DNA of 38,057 bases from UBA10518 sp022837185 (GTDB lineage: Bacteria > Desulfobacterota > Desulfobulbia > Desulfobulbales > Desulfobulbaceae). Below, in pieces: positions 1 to 6,443 of this stretch (position 1 is the stretch's first letter; each line of letters begins with the position of its first letter). Both the position numbers and the translations under genes were made by a program. Location: NCBI GenBank assembly GCA_034007705.1, contig JAVEQK010000028.1, positions 1 to 38,057 of the forward strand. The letters are read 5' to 3'. Under the pieces are notes generated by a model. It had not been told where the DNA came from. It saw only the letters and a list, made by a program, of their open reading frames with translations, and ran no database searches.

Positions 1-97
1 GAGGGTGGCCGGAGGCCGGGTGAGGGGACGCCCAAACCGACAGTGAAGCGACAAACTCCTTCTGTCTCCTGTCCTCTGGCTTCTGTTTTCTGACATG
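1..97. repeat. Dispersed repeat module, copy 1 (direct copy at 1088-1184)
   Basis: This stretch starts GAGGGTGGCC, passes through GGCCGGGTGAGGGG and a GTGAAGCGACAAACT block, and ends in a run of TCTGTC/CTGGCTTCTG units. The same order of blocks recurs directly at 1088-1184. The right part (about 41-95) also recurs inverted at 34198-34246. The copies are diverged but align over nearly their whole length by eye. The repeat lies immediately downstream of the minus-strand gene ending at 108. No reading frame in it is credible. Confidence 0.75.
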
Positions 98-107
98 CCA
101 ACTTTTT

Positions 108-809
108 TCATTCCCCCGTCTCGGCAAAAAAACGGTCCAGGGGGGCCTGCCGGCCGGAGGACATATCCATTACCCTGCCGCTGACCCGGTCGGCGCGGAA
201 GGTTTTGCGTTTGCCGGTCGTGGTGCAGAGCCCCTCGACAAAGAGGATCCCGTCCTCCTCGTAGGCTCGCCGCACCTCAACGGTCCAGGGCGAAGTGCGG
301 CCAAGCAGTCCGCGGTACAGGAAGGAGAGATGCCCCTGGGTCAGGGGCTCTCTTTCCTGCCGGCCGTAATACAGGTCAATGTCGGCCTCCCCTGCTTTTT
401 TCCTTTTCCTGGTGACATACACCAGAAAAAGAACATACGCGACGACGAGCAGGGCCGCGGAAGCAAGCCAGATGAAGAGCAGCCGTTCCTTCTGTTTTTC
501 GGGGGACTCGTACTGCTGCTCGGCTTCATCCTGAGGAACGCCGATCATGTTGGCGATATGGACGAAGTCCTGCCGCCGCATGGAGCCCGTCGCCCCTTTG
601 GCCGTGGTGTATTCGACAATGTCTCCCTTGAACGAGTAGTCCCTGACCACGATCTGCGAACCGTCGCTGGTGGTGATGATATACAGCTCTTCCTGGGCAC
701 CGGCTGCCAGACCGCCCGCCAGAAAGAGAGCAAGAAGCATGGTGATGAGCATGGCGAAATGATTCATGTACCTGATTCTCCGTTTACTTGTTCTCTGCGT
801 TCCATTCAT
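108..809 (-). CDS. Uncharacterised membrane protein, signal sequence plus one TM and a WYL-like cytoplasmic tail
   Basis: I do not recognise this 233-residue protein by name. It has a basic N-terminus (KRRIR, about residues 9-13) followed by a hydrophobic signal segment ending near AAGAQ (about residue 38). A predicted periplasmic region of roughly 65 residues starts ELYIITTSDGSQIVV. One strong transmembrane helix spans about 109-134 and is followed by RKRKK, so the rest should be cytoplasmic. The tail (about 145-225) contains DLYYGRQEREPLTQ, then a YEEDGILFVEGLC stretch and KTFRADRVSGRVMDM. This spacing resembles the beta-rich WYL fold, in which a strand pair precedes an FRxDRI segment; that is a pattern impression only. 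ATG 809 is kept because it supplies the positive residues a Sec signal needs; ATG 767 is the alternative. The gene is flanked by copies of one repeat and faces away from umuD. Confidence 0.7.
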   Translation of the reverse strand: MNGTQRTSKRRIRYMNHFAMLITMLLALFLAGGLAAGAQEELYIITTSDGSQIVVRDYSFKGDIVEYTTAKGATGSMRRQDFVHIANMIGVPQDEAEQQYESPEKQKERLLFIWLASAALLVVAYVLFLVYVTRKRKKAGEADIDLYYGRQEREPLTQGHLSFLYRGLLGRTSPWTVEVRRAYEEDGILFVEGLCTTTGKRKTFRADRVSGRVMDMSSGRQAPLDRFFAETGE

Positions 810-824
810 CCGCTGAGCCTTTCA

Positions 825-866
825 GGCAGTCGGCAGTCGGCAGTCGGCAGTCGGCAGTCGGCAGTT
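825..866. repeat. Tandem 7-bp repeat, GGCAGTC x5 plus GGCAGTT
   Basis: Five perfect head-to-tail copies of GGCAGTC cover 825-859, followed by GGCAGTT at 860-866. The same unit appears singly or in pairs at about 1236-1262 (opposite strand), 1871-1890, 2240-2255 and, degenerate, at 34174-34188. Such GGCAGTC runs are a dispersed non-coding family rather than a CRISPR: the unit is short and there are no spacers. Confidence 0.85.
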
Positions 867-907
867 TGGAATTTGAAGCCTGACGGCTTGTTGATTTACA
901 GTTTGCC

Positions 908-978
908 AGGTTGGCCGAGCTTGCGAAACCCAACGTAACCCAACGGAATTATTGGGGTTCTCAGGCTCACCCCAACCT
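908..978. repeat. 71-bp dispersed element, copy A (ends AGGTTGG/CCAACCT)
   Basis: This element has 7-bp inverted ends AGGTTGG (908-914) and CCAACCT (972-978). Its core, CCCAACGTAACC through GGAATTATTGGGGTTC, is found in reverse complement at 34288-34360 with few changes. It therefore belongs to a palindrome-ended dispersed family present twice in this window. It is non-coding. Confidence 0.8.
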
Positions 979-1087
979 GCATTCAGCACTCCCTCATCCG
1001 CCCCTGCGGGGCACCTACCCGGAGTCTCACTTCGTTCGCTTACCTCCCCAGGAGAAGGGTGTTTTTAAAAACCCTCTACCACCGGGA

Positions 1088-1184
1088 GAGGGTGGCTAGC
1101 GGCCGGGTGAGGGGCAGCCCAAGCCATCAGCGAAGCTGCAAACTTTTTCTGTCATCTGTTCTCTGTCATCTGGCTTCTGGCATG
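1088..1184. repeat. Dispersed repeat module, copy 2 (direct copy of 1-97)
   Basis: This copy begins GAGGGTGGCTAGCGGCCGGG, continues through AGCGAAGCTGCAAACT, and ends in CTGTCATCTGGCTTCTGG. It aligns block by block to positions 1-97. The two direct copies bracket the uncharacterised membrane protein gene, so recombination between them would delete or duplicate about 1.1 kb carrying that gene. Confidence 0.75.
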
Positions 1185-1421
1185 GCCGGGTGAGGGGCTA
1201 TTCCAACCGGCAAGCCTTCAGGCTTCAAACTCCAAACTGCCGACTGCAAACTGCCGACTGCAGACTAATGACTAATGACCCTCCCACGGCCAGGCCGTGG
1301 TCCCATTGTACGCACAACACCCTGCCGTCGTCAATCCGTTCCTCTTCCTTTCCGGCAGCCCTCGACAACCACGGGCCGGGGAGGTAGAATAGGAAGAAAA
1401 TCACCCGGCAGGACAAGGACA

Positions 1422-1865
1422 ATGACCATGCGGACAGACTCGACCATAGCCGCCGTTTACGGCTTGGAGCGGAAATCACGGCTTTCACGCCCCCTGTTTC
1501 TCAGCGGCGTGTCGGCCGGCTTTCCTTCCCCGGCGGAAGACTACGTGGACCGCACGCTGGACCTGAACGAGCTGCTGATCAAGAACCCGGCGGCCACGTT
1601 TTTTGTCCGGGTTGCCGGCGACTCGATGACCGGGGCCGGCATCCACCATGACGATATCCTGGTGGTGGATCGCTCCCTGGAGCCGGTCAGCAACAATATC
1701 GTCATCGCGGTGTACGACGGCGAGTTGACCGTCAAGCGGCTGGTGCGGGACAAAAACGGCCTGCGCCTGGTTGCCGAAAACCCGAACTACCCGCCCCTGG
1801 AGATCACCGAGGAAAACGGCTGCGAAATCTGGGGCGTGGTGACCAGCGTGGTGCATCAGTTGTAG
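1422..1865 (+). CDS. umuD: UmuD, self-cleaving regulatory subunit of DNA polymerase V
   Basis: This 147-residue S24 peptidase-fold protein matches UmuD end to end. After RecA-stimulated self-cleavage UmuD' joins UmuC to form the translesion polymerase Pol V; before cleavage it restrains mutagenesis. The cleavage site is seen as AGFPSPAEDYV, with the scissile bond expected at A32-G33 (Cys-Gly in E. coli). The catalytic dyad is Ser68 in AGDSM and Lys105 in ELTVKRL. The start at 1422 is chosen because the family begins shortly before the PLFLSGVSAGFPSP segment; the frame stays open upstream, but that part is repeat DNA. ATG 1428 is an alternative. I cannot identify a LexA operator upstream with confidence. 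umuC follows only after 457 nt. Confidence 0.93.
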   Translation: MTMRTDSTIAAVYGLERKSRLSRPLFLSGVSAGFPSPAEDYVDRTLDLNELLIKNPAATFFVRVAGDSMTGAGIHHDDILVVDRSLEPVSNNIVIAVYDGELTVKRLVRDKNGLRLVAENPNYPPLEITEENGCEIWGVVTSVVHQL

Positions 1866-1969
1866 AAAAGTTGGCAGTCGGCAGTTGGCAGCGCCCCACC
1901 CCGCACTGCGGGGACGAATGAGGAGAATAACATCTCTTCAGATATCAATTACCTATTGATATTATTGTT

Positions 1970-2165
1970 CATTTTCTTTGCTTGCCCAAAGAAAACGAAC
2001 CAAAAGAAAGGGCACCCGTGCCACTTGGTCCTGCGGACTGCCTTGCGCTCCTCAAAGCTGCCGGAAATTTACAAACTCGCTTCGCTCAAACAGTGTAAAT
2101 TTCTTTTTCGGCAGCTTCTCCGGTGCTCAGCAAGTGACAATGGGACATCTTGTTGAGCTTGATGC
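1970..2165. repeat. Dispersed palindromic element with long hairpin
   Basis: The element starts TTTCTTTGCTTGCCCAAAGA and AACGAACCAAAAGAAAGGGC, a type of dispersed sequence seen in many proteobacterial and desulfobacterial intergenic regions (recalled, not searched). Inside it, the arm GCTGCCGGAAATTTACA (2057-2073) pairs with TGTAAATTTC...CGGCAGC (2094-2115), the right arm carrying a 5-nt bulge. The loop contains ACTCGCTTCGCTCAAACAG. The boundaries given are approximate. It is more A+T-rich than the flanking genes. Confidence 0.6.
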
Positions 2166-2213
2166 ATGAATGCATAAAGAAAATTATGGTAATATTTCTG
2201 TGGCCTATCTGCT

Positions 2214-2307
2214 TGATCTACCGTTATGTTATTCATGAGTTGGCAGTCGGCAGTTTGTTGCATTCTGCATTCTCCTTCGCCTGATCTGCCGTTATGGTAT
2301 TCATGAG
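2214..2307. repeat. 26-bp direct duplication flanking a repeat insert before umuC
   Basis: TGATCTACCGTTATGTTATTCATGAG (2214-2239, written here as a 26-mer joined from TGATCTACCGTTA and TGTTATTCATGAG) recurs at 2282-2307 with two substitutions. Between the copies lie 42 nt containing GGCAGTCGGCAG and GCATTCTGCATTCTCC. The arrangement looks like a sequence duplicated when a repeat unit was inserted or copied. The right copy ends 15 nt before the umuC start. Confidence 0.8.
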
Positions 2308-2322
2308 GAATGATAGACAACC

Positions 2323-3600
2323 ATGACCCCTCTCTTCGCCCTGGTGGACTGCAACAATTTTTACGTTTCCTGCGAACGGCTCTTCCGGCCCGAGCTGGAG
2401 GGGCGGCCCGTGGTCGTGCTGTCCAACAACGACGGCTGCATCATTGCCCGTTCCAACGAGGCCAAGGCGCTGGGCATCGCCATGGGAGCGCCCTATTTCC
2501 AGAACCGGGCGCTCATCGAACGGCACGGGGTGAAGGTCTTTTCCTCCAACTACGCCCTGTACGGCGACCTGTCCGACCGGGTCATGTCCATCCTCCAGCA
2601 GCTGGAGCCGGAGGTGGAAGTCTATTCCATCGACGAGGCCTTCATCCGGCTGCCGGGCGGCGCGGCGGCGGACCTTACCGGCCGGGCGCTGTCCCTGCGG
2701 GCGAAAATACGACAGTACGTGGGCATTCCGGTCTCCATCGGCATCGGGCCGACCAAGACCCTGGCCAAGATCGCCAACCGAATCGCCAAGAAAAACCCGG
2801 AACACGGCGGGGTCTTCGACCTGACCGGCCGCCCGGACCTGAACGGCCTGCTGGCCGGGACGGAGGTGCGCGACATCTGGGGGATCGGCCGGCGCGGCGC
2901 GGCCAAGCTCAACCGCCGCGGCGTCTCCACCGCCCTGGACCTGAAAAACGCCAGTGGTGACGGGTGGATCCGGAAACATCTGACCGTGACCGGCCTGCGG
3001 ACGGCCATGGAGCTGCGGGGCATCCCCTGCATTCCCGTTGAGCACCAACCCGTCCCCAGAAAATCCATGATCTGCTCCCGGTCGTTCGGCAAGCCGGTCT
3101 TCACCCTGGCCGACATGCGGGAAGCGGTTTCCACCTACGTCTCCACCGCCGCCGAAAAACTCCGGGGCGAAGGCCTGGCCGCCGCCAACCTGCACGTTTT
3201 CCTGCAGACCAACTCCCATCGCCGGGACCTCCCGCAGTACTCGGCCGGCCTGATGATCGAGCTGGTCCAGCCGACCTCCTCCACTCCGGCCCTGATCGGA
3301 GCGGCCCTGACGGGCCTGAAAAAAATATACCGGCCGGGCTTCGCCTACCGCAAGGCCGGGGTCATGCTGACCGGGCTGACGGCGGCGGCAATGCGGCAGC
3401 AGGACCTTTTCCGCCCCGCCCCCCGGGACAACACCGCCCTGATGCACGCCCTTGACCGAATCAACGACAGATGGGGCAGGGAAACGGTCCGCTACGCCTC
3501 CTCCGGCCTGGCCAAACCGTGGTGCATGACCCGGGAGCACAAATCACCCGCCTACACCACCCGCTGGAAAGAACTGCCCGTGGTCAAGGCTTCGCCGTGA
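2323..3600 (+). CDS. umuC: UmuC, Y-family catalytic subunit of DNA polymerase V
   Basis: This 425-residue protein matches the family length (E. coli about 422). The N-terminal metal-binding segment is ALVDCNNFYVSCE with Asp9, followed by LSNNDGCIIARSNEAK. The second catalytic motif is YSIDEAF with Asp104-Glu105. IGIGPTKTLAKIANRIAKK marks the palm/thumb helix-hairpin-helix region, and the little-finger domain and UmuC-specific tail follow. It inserts nucleotides opposite lesions when bound to UmuD' and RecA. The start ATG follows an unusually weak Shine-Dalgarno; the nearest GAGG (2305-2308) lies 14 nt upstream and comes from the duplicated repeat. It is on the same strand as umuD, and the glycosyltransferase gene begins 18 nt after its stop. 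Confidence 0.95.
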   Translation: MTPLFALVDCNNFYVSCERLFRPELEGRPVVVLSNNDGCIIARSNEAKALGIAMGAPYFQNRALIERHGVKVFSSNYALYGDLSDRVMSILQQLEPEVEVYSIDEAFIRLPGGAAADLTGRALSLRAKIRQYVGIPVSIGIGPTKTLAKIANRIAKKNPEHGGVFDLTGRPDLNGLLAGTEVRDIWGIGRRGAAKLNRRGVSTALDLKNASGDGWIRKHLTVTGLRTAMELRGIPCIPVEHQPVPRKSMICSRSFGKPVFTLADMREAVSTYVSTAAEKLRGEGLAAANLHVFLQTNSHRRDLPQYSAGLMIELVQPTSSTPALIGAALTGLKKIYRPGFAYRKAGVMLTGLTAAAMRQQDLFRPAPRDNTALMHALDRINDRWGRETVRYASSGLAKPWCMTREHKSPAYTTRWKELPVVKASP

Positions 3601-3618
3601 AAACCGGGACGGCAGCGG

Positions 3619-4797
3619 ATGACTGATCTCCCCGGGACCGCCTTGGCCGCTGCCGCGGCCCTGGTCTTGCTTGCCAACCTCTCTGCCGCCCTCACCGTTG
3701 CCGCCGGCGCGGCAAAAATGCGCCGCCTCGCCGACTTCGAACCACTGCGGGACAAAAGACGGCCCAAGGTGTCGATCATCGTTCCGGCCTGCAACGAGGC
3801 GGACACCATCGAGCCCGCCCTGCTCTCCCTGCTGGCCCTGGACTATGACCCCCTCGAGATCATCGTGGTCAACGACCGGTCGACGGATCGGACCGCGGCA
3901 GTGCTGGACGCGGTCCGGGCGCAGCATCCGCGTCTGATCGTCCGCCATATCGCCGAACTGCCGGACGGCTGGCTGGGAAAAACCCACGCCCTTTCCCGGG
4001 GGGCCGAACTGGCCGGCGGCGAATTTCTGCTGTTCACCGACGCCGACATCCATTTTGAACCCACGACCCTGGCCCGGGCCATGACCCTGATGGCCGGCGA
4101 ACGCCTTGACCATCTGTCCCTGACCTTCAGGCACATCGGCGGCGGGCCGCTGCTCAATGCCATGATGATCGATGCCGGCGCCGGCCTGTTCCTCCTGTTC
4201 AGGCCCTGGAAGGCCGCCGATCCCGCAAGCGCCGGCTTTTTCGGCGTCGGGGCCTTCAACCTGGTCAGGAAGCCGGCCTATACCGCCGTCAACGGCCATG
4301 AACAGATCAAAATGCACCCCATCGACGACATCATGCTCGGCAAAATCATCAAGCGGAGCGGCTTCCGGCAGGAATGCCTCATCGGCCATGACTGTCTCCG
4401 GGTCCGCTGGTACACTTCCCCGGGCACCATGATCCACGGCCTGATGAAAAACACCTTTGCCCTGTTCAATTACCGGGCTGCCTACGTCCTGGCCGGCGTC
4501 CTGGTGGTATTGGCGGCAGCGGTCCTGCCGCTGTGGGGGGTCCTGCTGACCACCGGGCCGCCCCGGGTCTTCTTTGGCCTGGCCGTCGCCGTCCGCCTCC
4601 TCTCCGCCGCCGCCGGCGCCCGGTTCACCGGCGTTTCCCTGAAGGCGATACCCTTTACCCTGGTGACGCCCTATGTCAATATGTACACGATCCTCCGGGC
4701 CATGGCGCAAACCCTGGCCGACCGGGGAATTGAATGGCGCGGCACCCGCTACCCCCTGGCAGAGCTCAGGAAAAGCATGCCCATTCTGTGGCCGTGA
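3619..4797 (+). CDS. Membrane-anchored family 2 glycosyltransferase
   Basis: This is a 392-residue GT2 enzyme. An N-terminal hydrophobic segment (about 8-32) is followed by the nucleotide-sugar domain beginning VSIIVPACNEADTI. NDRSTD (Asp86) and the DAD motif at 141-143 (LFTDADIHF) are the donor and metal sites. GWLGKTHAL (118-125) is typical of the carotenoid/hopanoid-type GT2 subgroup (CrtQ, HpnB-like). DDIMLGKIIKRSGFR and the downstream RVRWY supply the acceptor base and (Q/R)xxRW-like elements. Two to three C-terminal membrane spans follow (about 290-350). The lipid acceptor cannot be told from sequence. It starts 18 nt after umuC, which suggests readthrough rather than shared function. 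Confidence 0.85.
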   Translation: MTDLPGTALAAAAALVLLANLSAALTVAAGAAKMRRLADFEPLRDKRRPKVSIIVPACNEADTIEPALLSLLALDYDPLEIIVVNDRSTDRTAAVLDAVRAQHPRLIVRHIAELPDGWLGKTHALSRGAELAGGEFLLFTDADIHFEPTTLARAMTLMAGERLDHLSLTFRHIGGGPLLNAMMIDAGAGLFLLFRPWKAADPASAGFFGVGAFNLVRKPAYTAVNGHEQIKMHPIDDIMLGKIIKRSGFRQECLIGHDCLRVRWYTSPGTMIHGLMKNTFALFNYRAAYVLAGVLVVLAAAVLPLWGVLLTTGPPRVFFGLAVAVRLLSAAAGARFTGVSLKAIPFTLVTPYVNMYTILRAMAQTLADRGIEWRGTRYPLAELRKSMPILWP

Positions 4798-4830
4798 GGG
4801 TCGGTAATGCTTCATCGGGTCTTTCGGCCG

Positions 4831-4846
4831 TGGCATTTTTCTTGCA
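4831..4846 (+). promoter_or_regulatory. Sigma-54-type (-24/-12) promoter
   Basis: TGGCATTTTTCTTGCA matches the RpoN consensus TGGCAC-N5-TTGCW at nearly every informative position. GG (-24) and GC (-12) are separated by exactly 10 nt. It sits in the 217-nt gap after the glycosyltransferase and points at the cupin/RND operon, leaving a leader of about 155 nt. The matching enhancer-binding protein is not obvious nearby. Confidence 0.65.
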
Positions 4847-5014
4847 TTTTGTGCAATTTCAGGAAATACCTTTGGATACAGCCGGGACACACGATACCGC
4901 CGCGCCGTCTGGCGGGGCGGCAACCGTACCCGGCGGGCCGTCCCTTCCCGCTCCCCGCGCCCCGGCCGGGTGACGAAGGGGACGGGCAACAATCCTTTCA
5001 CCGGGAGAAAAAAT

Positions 5015-5332
5015 ATGCACAAGTATGAGCTTACCGCCACCCGCAAGTTCAATCCCCTCGGCATGCAGACCACTGTCCTGCACGAATCGGAGTATTTCAA
5101 GATCATCAACTTCAACCTCTCCGCCGGGCACCTTTTCCCGGTGCATTCCCACAGCCTGGACGGCCAGGTTTCCATCCACGTCATCGAGGGCAGCGGGGAA
5201 TTTCTCGGGGACAAGGGCCTGTCGATGCCGGCCCGGGAAGGGGATATCCTCGTTTCCGACATCAGCGAACCCCACGGCGTCAAGGCCGCGACCGACATGC
5301 GCCTGGTGGTCACCATCGCCCCGCCGATCTGA
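5015..5332 (+). CDS. Small single-domain cupin protein
   Basis: This is a 105-residue beta-barrel cupin. Motif 1 is seen as FPVHSHSLDGQVSIHVIEGSG with His44, His46 and Gln51 in the position usually held by Glu. Motif 2 gives EPHGVKA with His87. Metal binding through 3 His plus Gln is therefore likely. ATG 5015 is preferred because GGGAG lies 7 nt upstream and the family starts at this point; the frame is open back to 4970. The gene lies after a sigma-54-type promoter and 58 nt before the RND adaptor, so it may sense or protect in the same response. No substrate can be assigned. Confidence 0.8.
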   Translation: MHKYELTATRKFNPLGMQTTVLHESEYFKIINFNLSAGHLFPVHSHSLDGQVSIHVIEGSGEFLGDKGLSMPAREGDILVSDISEPHGVKAATDMRLVVTIAPPI

Positions 5333-5390
5333 CACCGGACCCGATGTTCCTCTTTCCGCATCGGCGGATTGATACGTTTTGAGGTGCAAC

Positions 5391-6443
5391 GTGCGAATCT
5401 TCCTTTTTTTCTGGACCCTGATGACCGTGTGCCTGCCGCCGGCCCTGGCCCAGGAGCAGCCTCCCGCCAAGGTGGTCGTCCGGGAGGCCGTCCGCGAGGT
5501 CATTGCCGAGAACCGCCCCTTCATCGGCATCCTCGTCTTTGACAGAACGAGCCGGGTTTCCACCGAGGTCGCCGGGCTGGTTGACCGGGTCTTTGTCGAG
5601 GAGGGCGACCTGGTCAGCCTGGGGGATCCCCTGGTCAGCCTCGACACCGAGCTGCTCGACAAGGAAATCGCCCTGCGCCGGGCCAGGCTCGCGCAGGTCC
5701 GGCTCAGCCTGGAACTGGCGGAAAAAAATCTCGGCCGGGCGGAAATACTGCTGGCCCGGAAAGGAACCAGCGAGAAAAACTACGATGACGCCCGGTACGC
5801 CTACGAGGACTCTCTGGAGGAAAAGAGATCCTCGGAACTGGAACTGGAAAAGCTGCTCATCCGGAAAAGAAAAAGCACCATCACCGCTCCCTTTGACGCC
5901 GTCATCCTGAAAAAAAACGTCGAAACCGGCGACTGGGTGCAGCAGGGGACCAACGTGGCTGAGGCCGGGGCAATCAGCGAACTGGTGATCCGGGTGCCGG
6001 TGGAGGAATCGCTCCTGCGCTTCATCACTCCAGGTGAGCAGGTGCCGGTGATCATCAATGCCTTTGCCAGGGAATTGACCGGCACCATCCTGCGCTTCGA
6101 ACCCGTCGCCGATCCCCGGACCAAAAACGTCTTTGTCAAGATCGGCATCCCTCCCCAGGAGCTGGCGGCGGAAAACATGTCGGCCACGGTGTACGTTCCC
6201 ACCGGGGTCGAAAGGGAACTCACCGTTGTCCCCCGTGACGCCGTGGTCAACATGCAGGGCCGGGATTTCGTCTTTACGGTCAGTGAAGGTAAGGCGGCCA
6301 TGCGGCAGGTCAACATCGCCGCCTACTTAGGCGACCGGATCGGCACCGACACCCCCGGCCTCCTCCCCGGCACCCCTGTCGTGATTGAAGGCAACGAGAG
6401 GCTGCGGCCGGATCAGCGCGTGGTTGTGGCGGAAGACAGGTAA
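5391..6443 (+). CDS. RND efflux periplasmic adaptor (membrane fusion protein)
   Basis: This is a protein of about 350 residues. A signal peptide (RIFLFFWTLMTVCLPPALAQ) is followed by a biotinyl/lipoyl-like half (VAGLVDRVFVEEGDLVSLGD), an alpha-hairpin coiled coil (about 85-150, rich in E, K, L), the second lipoyl half (ITAPFDAVILKKNVETGDWV), and beta-barrel and membrane-proximal domains. Adaptors of this family link an inner-membrane RND pump to an outer-membrane channel. GTG 5391 is preferred since GAGGTG sits just upstream; TTG 5379 is the alternative. Its stop TAA shares one base with the permease ATG, so the two are translationally coupled. Confidence 0.9.
   Translation: MRIFLFFWTLMTVCLPPALAQEQPPAKVVVREAVREVIAENRPFIGILVFDRTSRVSTEVAGLVDRVFVEEGDLVSLGDPLVSLDTELLDKEIALRRARLAQVRLSLELAEKNLGRAEILLARKGTSEKNYDDARYAYEDSLEEKRSSELELEKLLIRKRKSTITAPFDAVILKKNVETGDWVQQGTNVAEAGAISELVIRVPVEESLLRFITPGEQVPVIINAFARELTGTILRFEPVADPRTKNVFVKIGIPPQELAAENMSATVYVPTGVERELTVVPRDAVVNMQGRDFVFTVSEGKAAMRQVNIAAYLGDRIGTDTPGLLPGTPVVIEGNERLRPDQRVVVAEDR

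Larger units (their letters stand above)
860..1241. repeat. Long inverted repeat, 31-bp arms (860-890 and 1211-1241)
   Basis: The left arm reads GGCAGTTTGGAATTTGAAGC and on to GACGGCTTG. The reverse complement of the right arm reads the same with two substitutions (29 of 31 positions). The arms enclose 320 nt containing other repeat modules. Together with the adjacent GGCAGTC units this gives a compound element with matching ends, as expected for a mobilised or recombined unit. No transposase is encoded within it. Confidence 0.8.
810..1421. other. Non-coding compound repeat island upstream of umuD
   Basis: These 612 nt contain no supported gene. They hold a 7-bp tandem array (825-866), a 31-bp inverted repeat (860-890 with 1211-1241), a 71-bp dispersed element (908-978), a GC-rich CCGCCCCTGCGGGG-type palindromic stretch near 990-1010, a direct repeat of the window start (1088-1184), and GGCAGT-type units again at about 1236-1266. 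A perfect 7-bp hairpin CCACGGC/GCCGTGG with a CAG loop lies at 1284-1300. The short frames that cross this area are made of repeat sequence. Confidence 0.7.
1866..2322. other. Repeat-filled spacer between umuD and umuC
   Basis: These 457 nt hold no credible gene. From left to right there are GGCAGTC-type units (1871-1890), a CCCCGCACTGCGGGG palindrome (1899-1913), a dispersed element of about 200 nt with an internal long hairpin (2057-2115), and a 26-bp near-perfect direct duplication separated by another GGCAGTC-type insert (2214-2307). The short frames here (for example those beginning near 1956 and 1978) are repeat sequence. In most genomes umuD and umuC abut or overlap. Confidence 0.75.

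Noticed and set aside
825..866. CRISPR-like array
   Set aside because: The unit is 7 bp with no spacers and there are no cas genes in the window.
1306..1317. TTGT-N4-ACAA as a LexA operator before umuD
   Set aside because: Arms of only 4 bp are common by chance and do not match a LexA box I can name for this group.
1956..2169. Short plus-strand frames of 63-66 codons in the umuD-umuC gap
   Set aside because: They consist of dispersed repeat sequence; similar short translations are a frequent annotation artefact of this repeat type.
3544..5361. 605-codon open frame on the minus strand opposite the glycosyltransferase and cupin
   Set aside because: It is antisense to clear family proteins, has no recognisable domain, and is the expected by-product of high-G+C codon bias.
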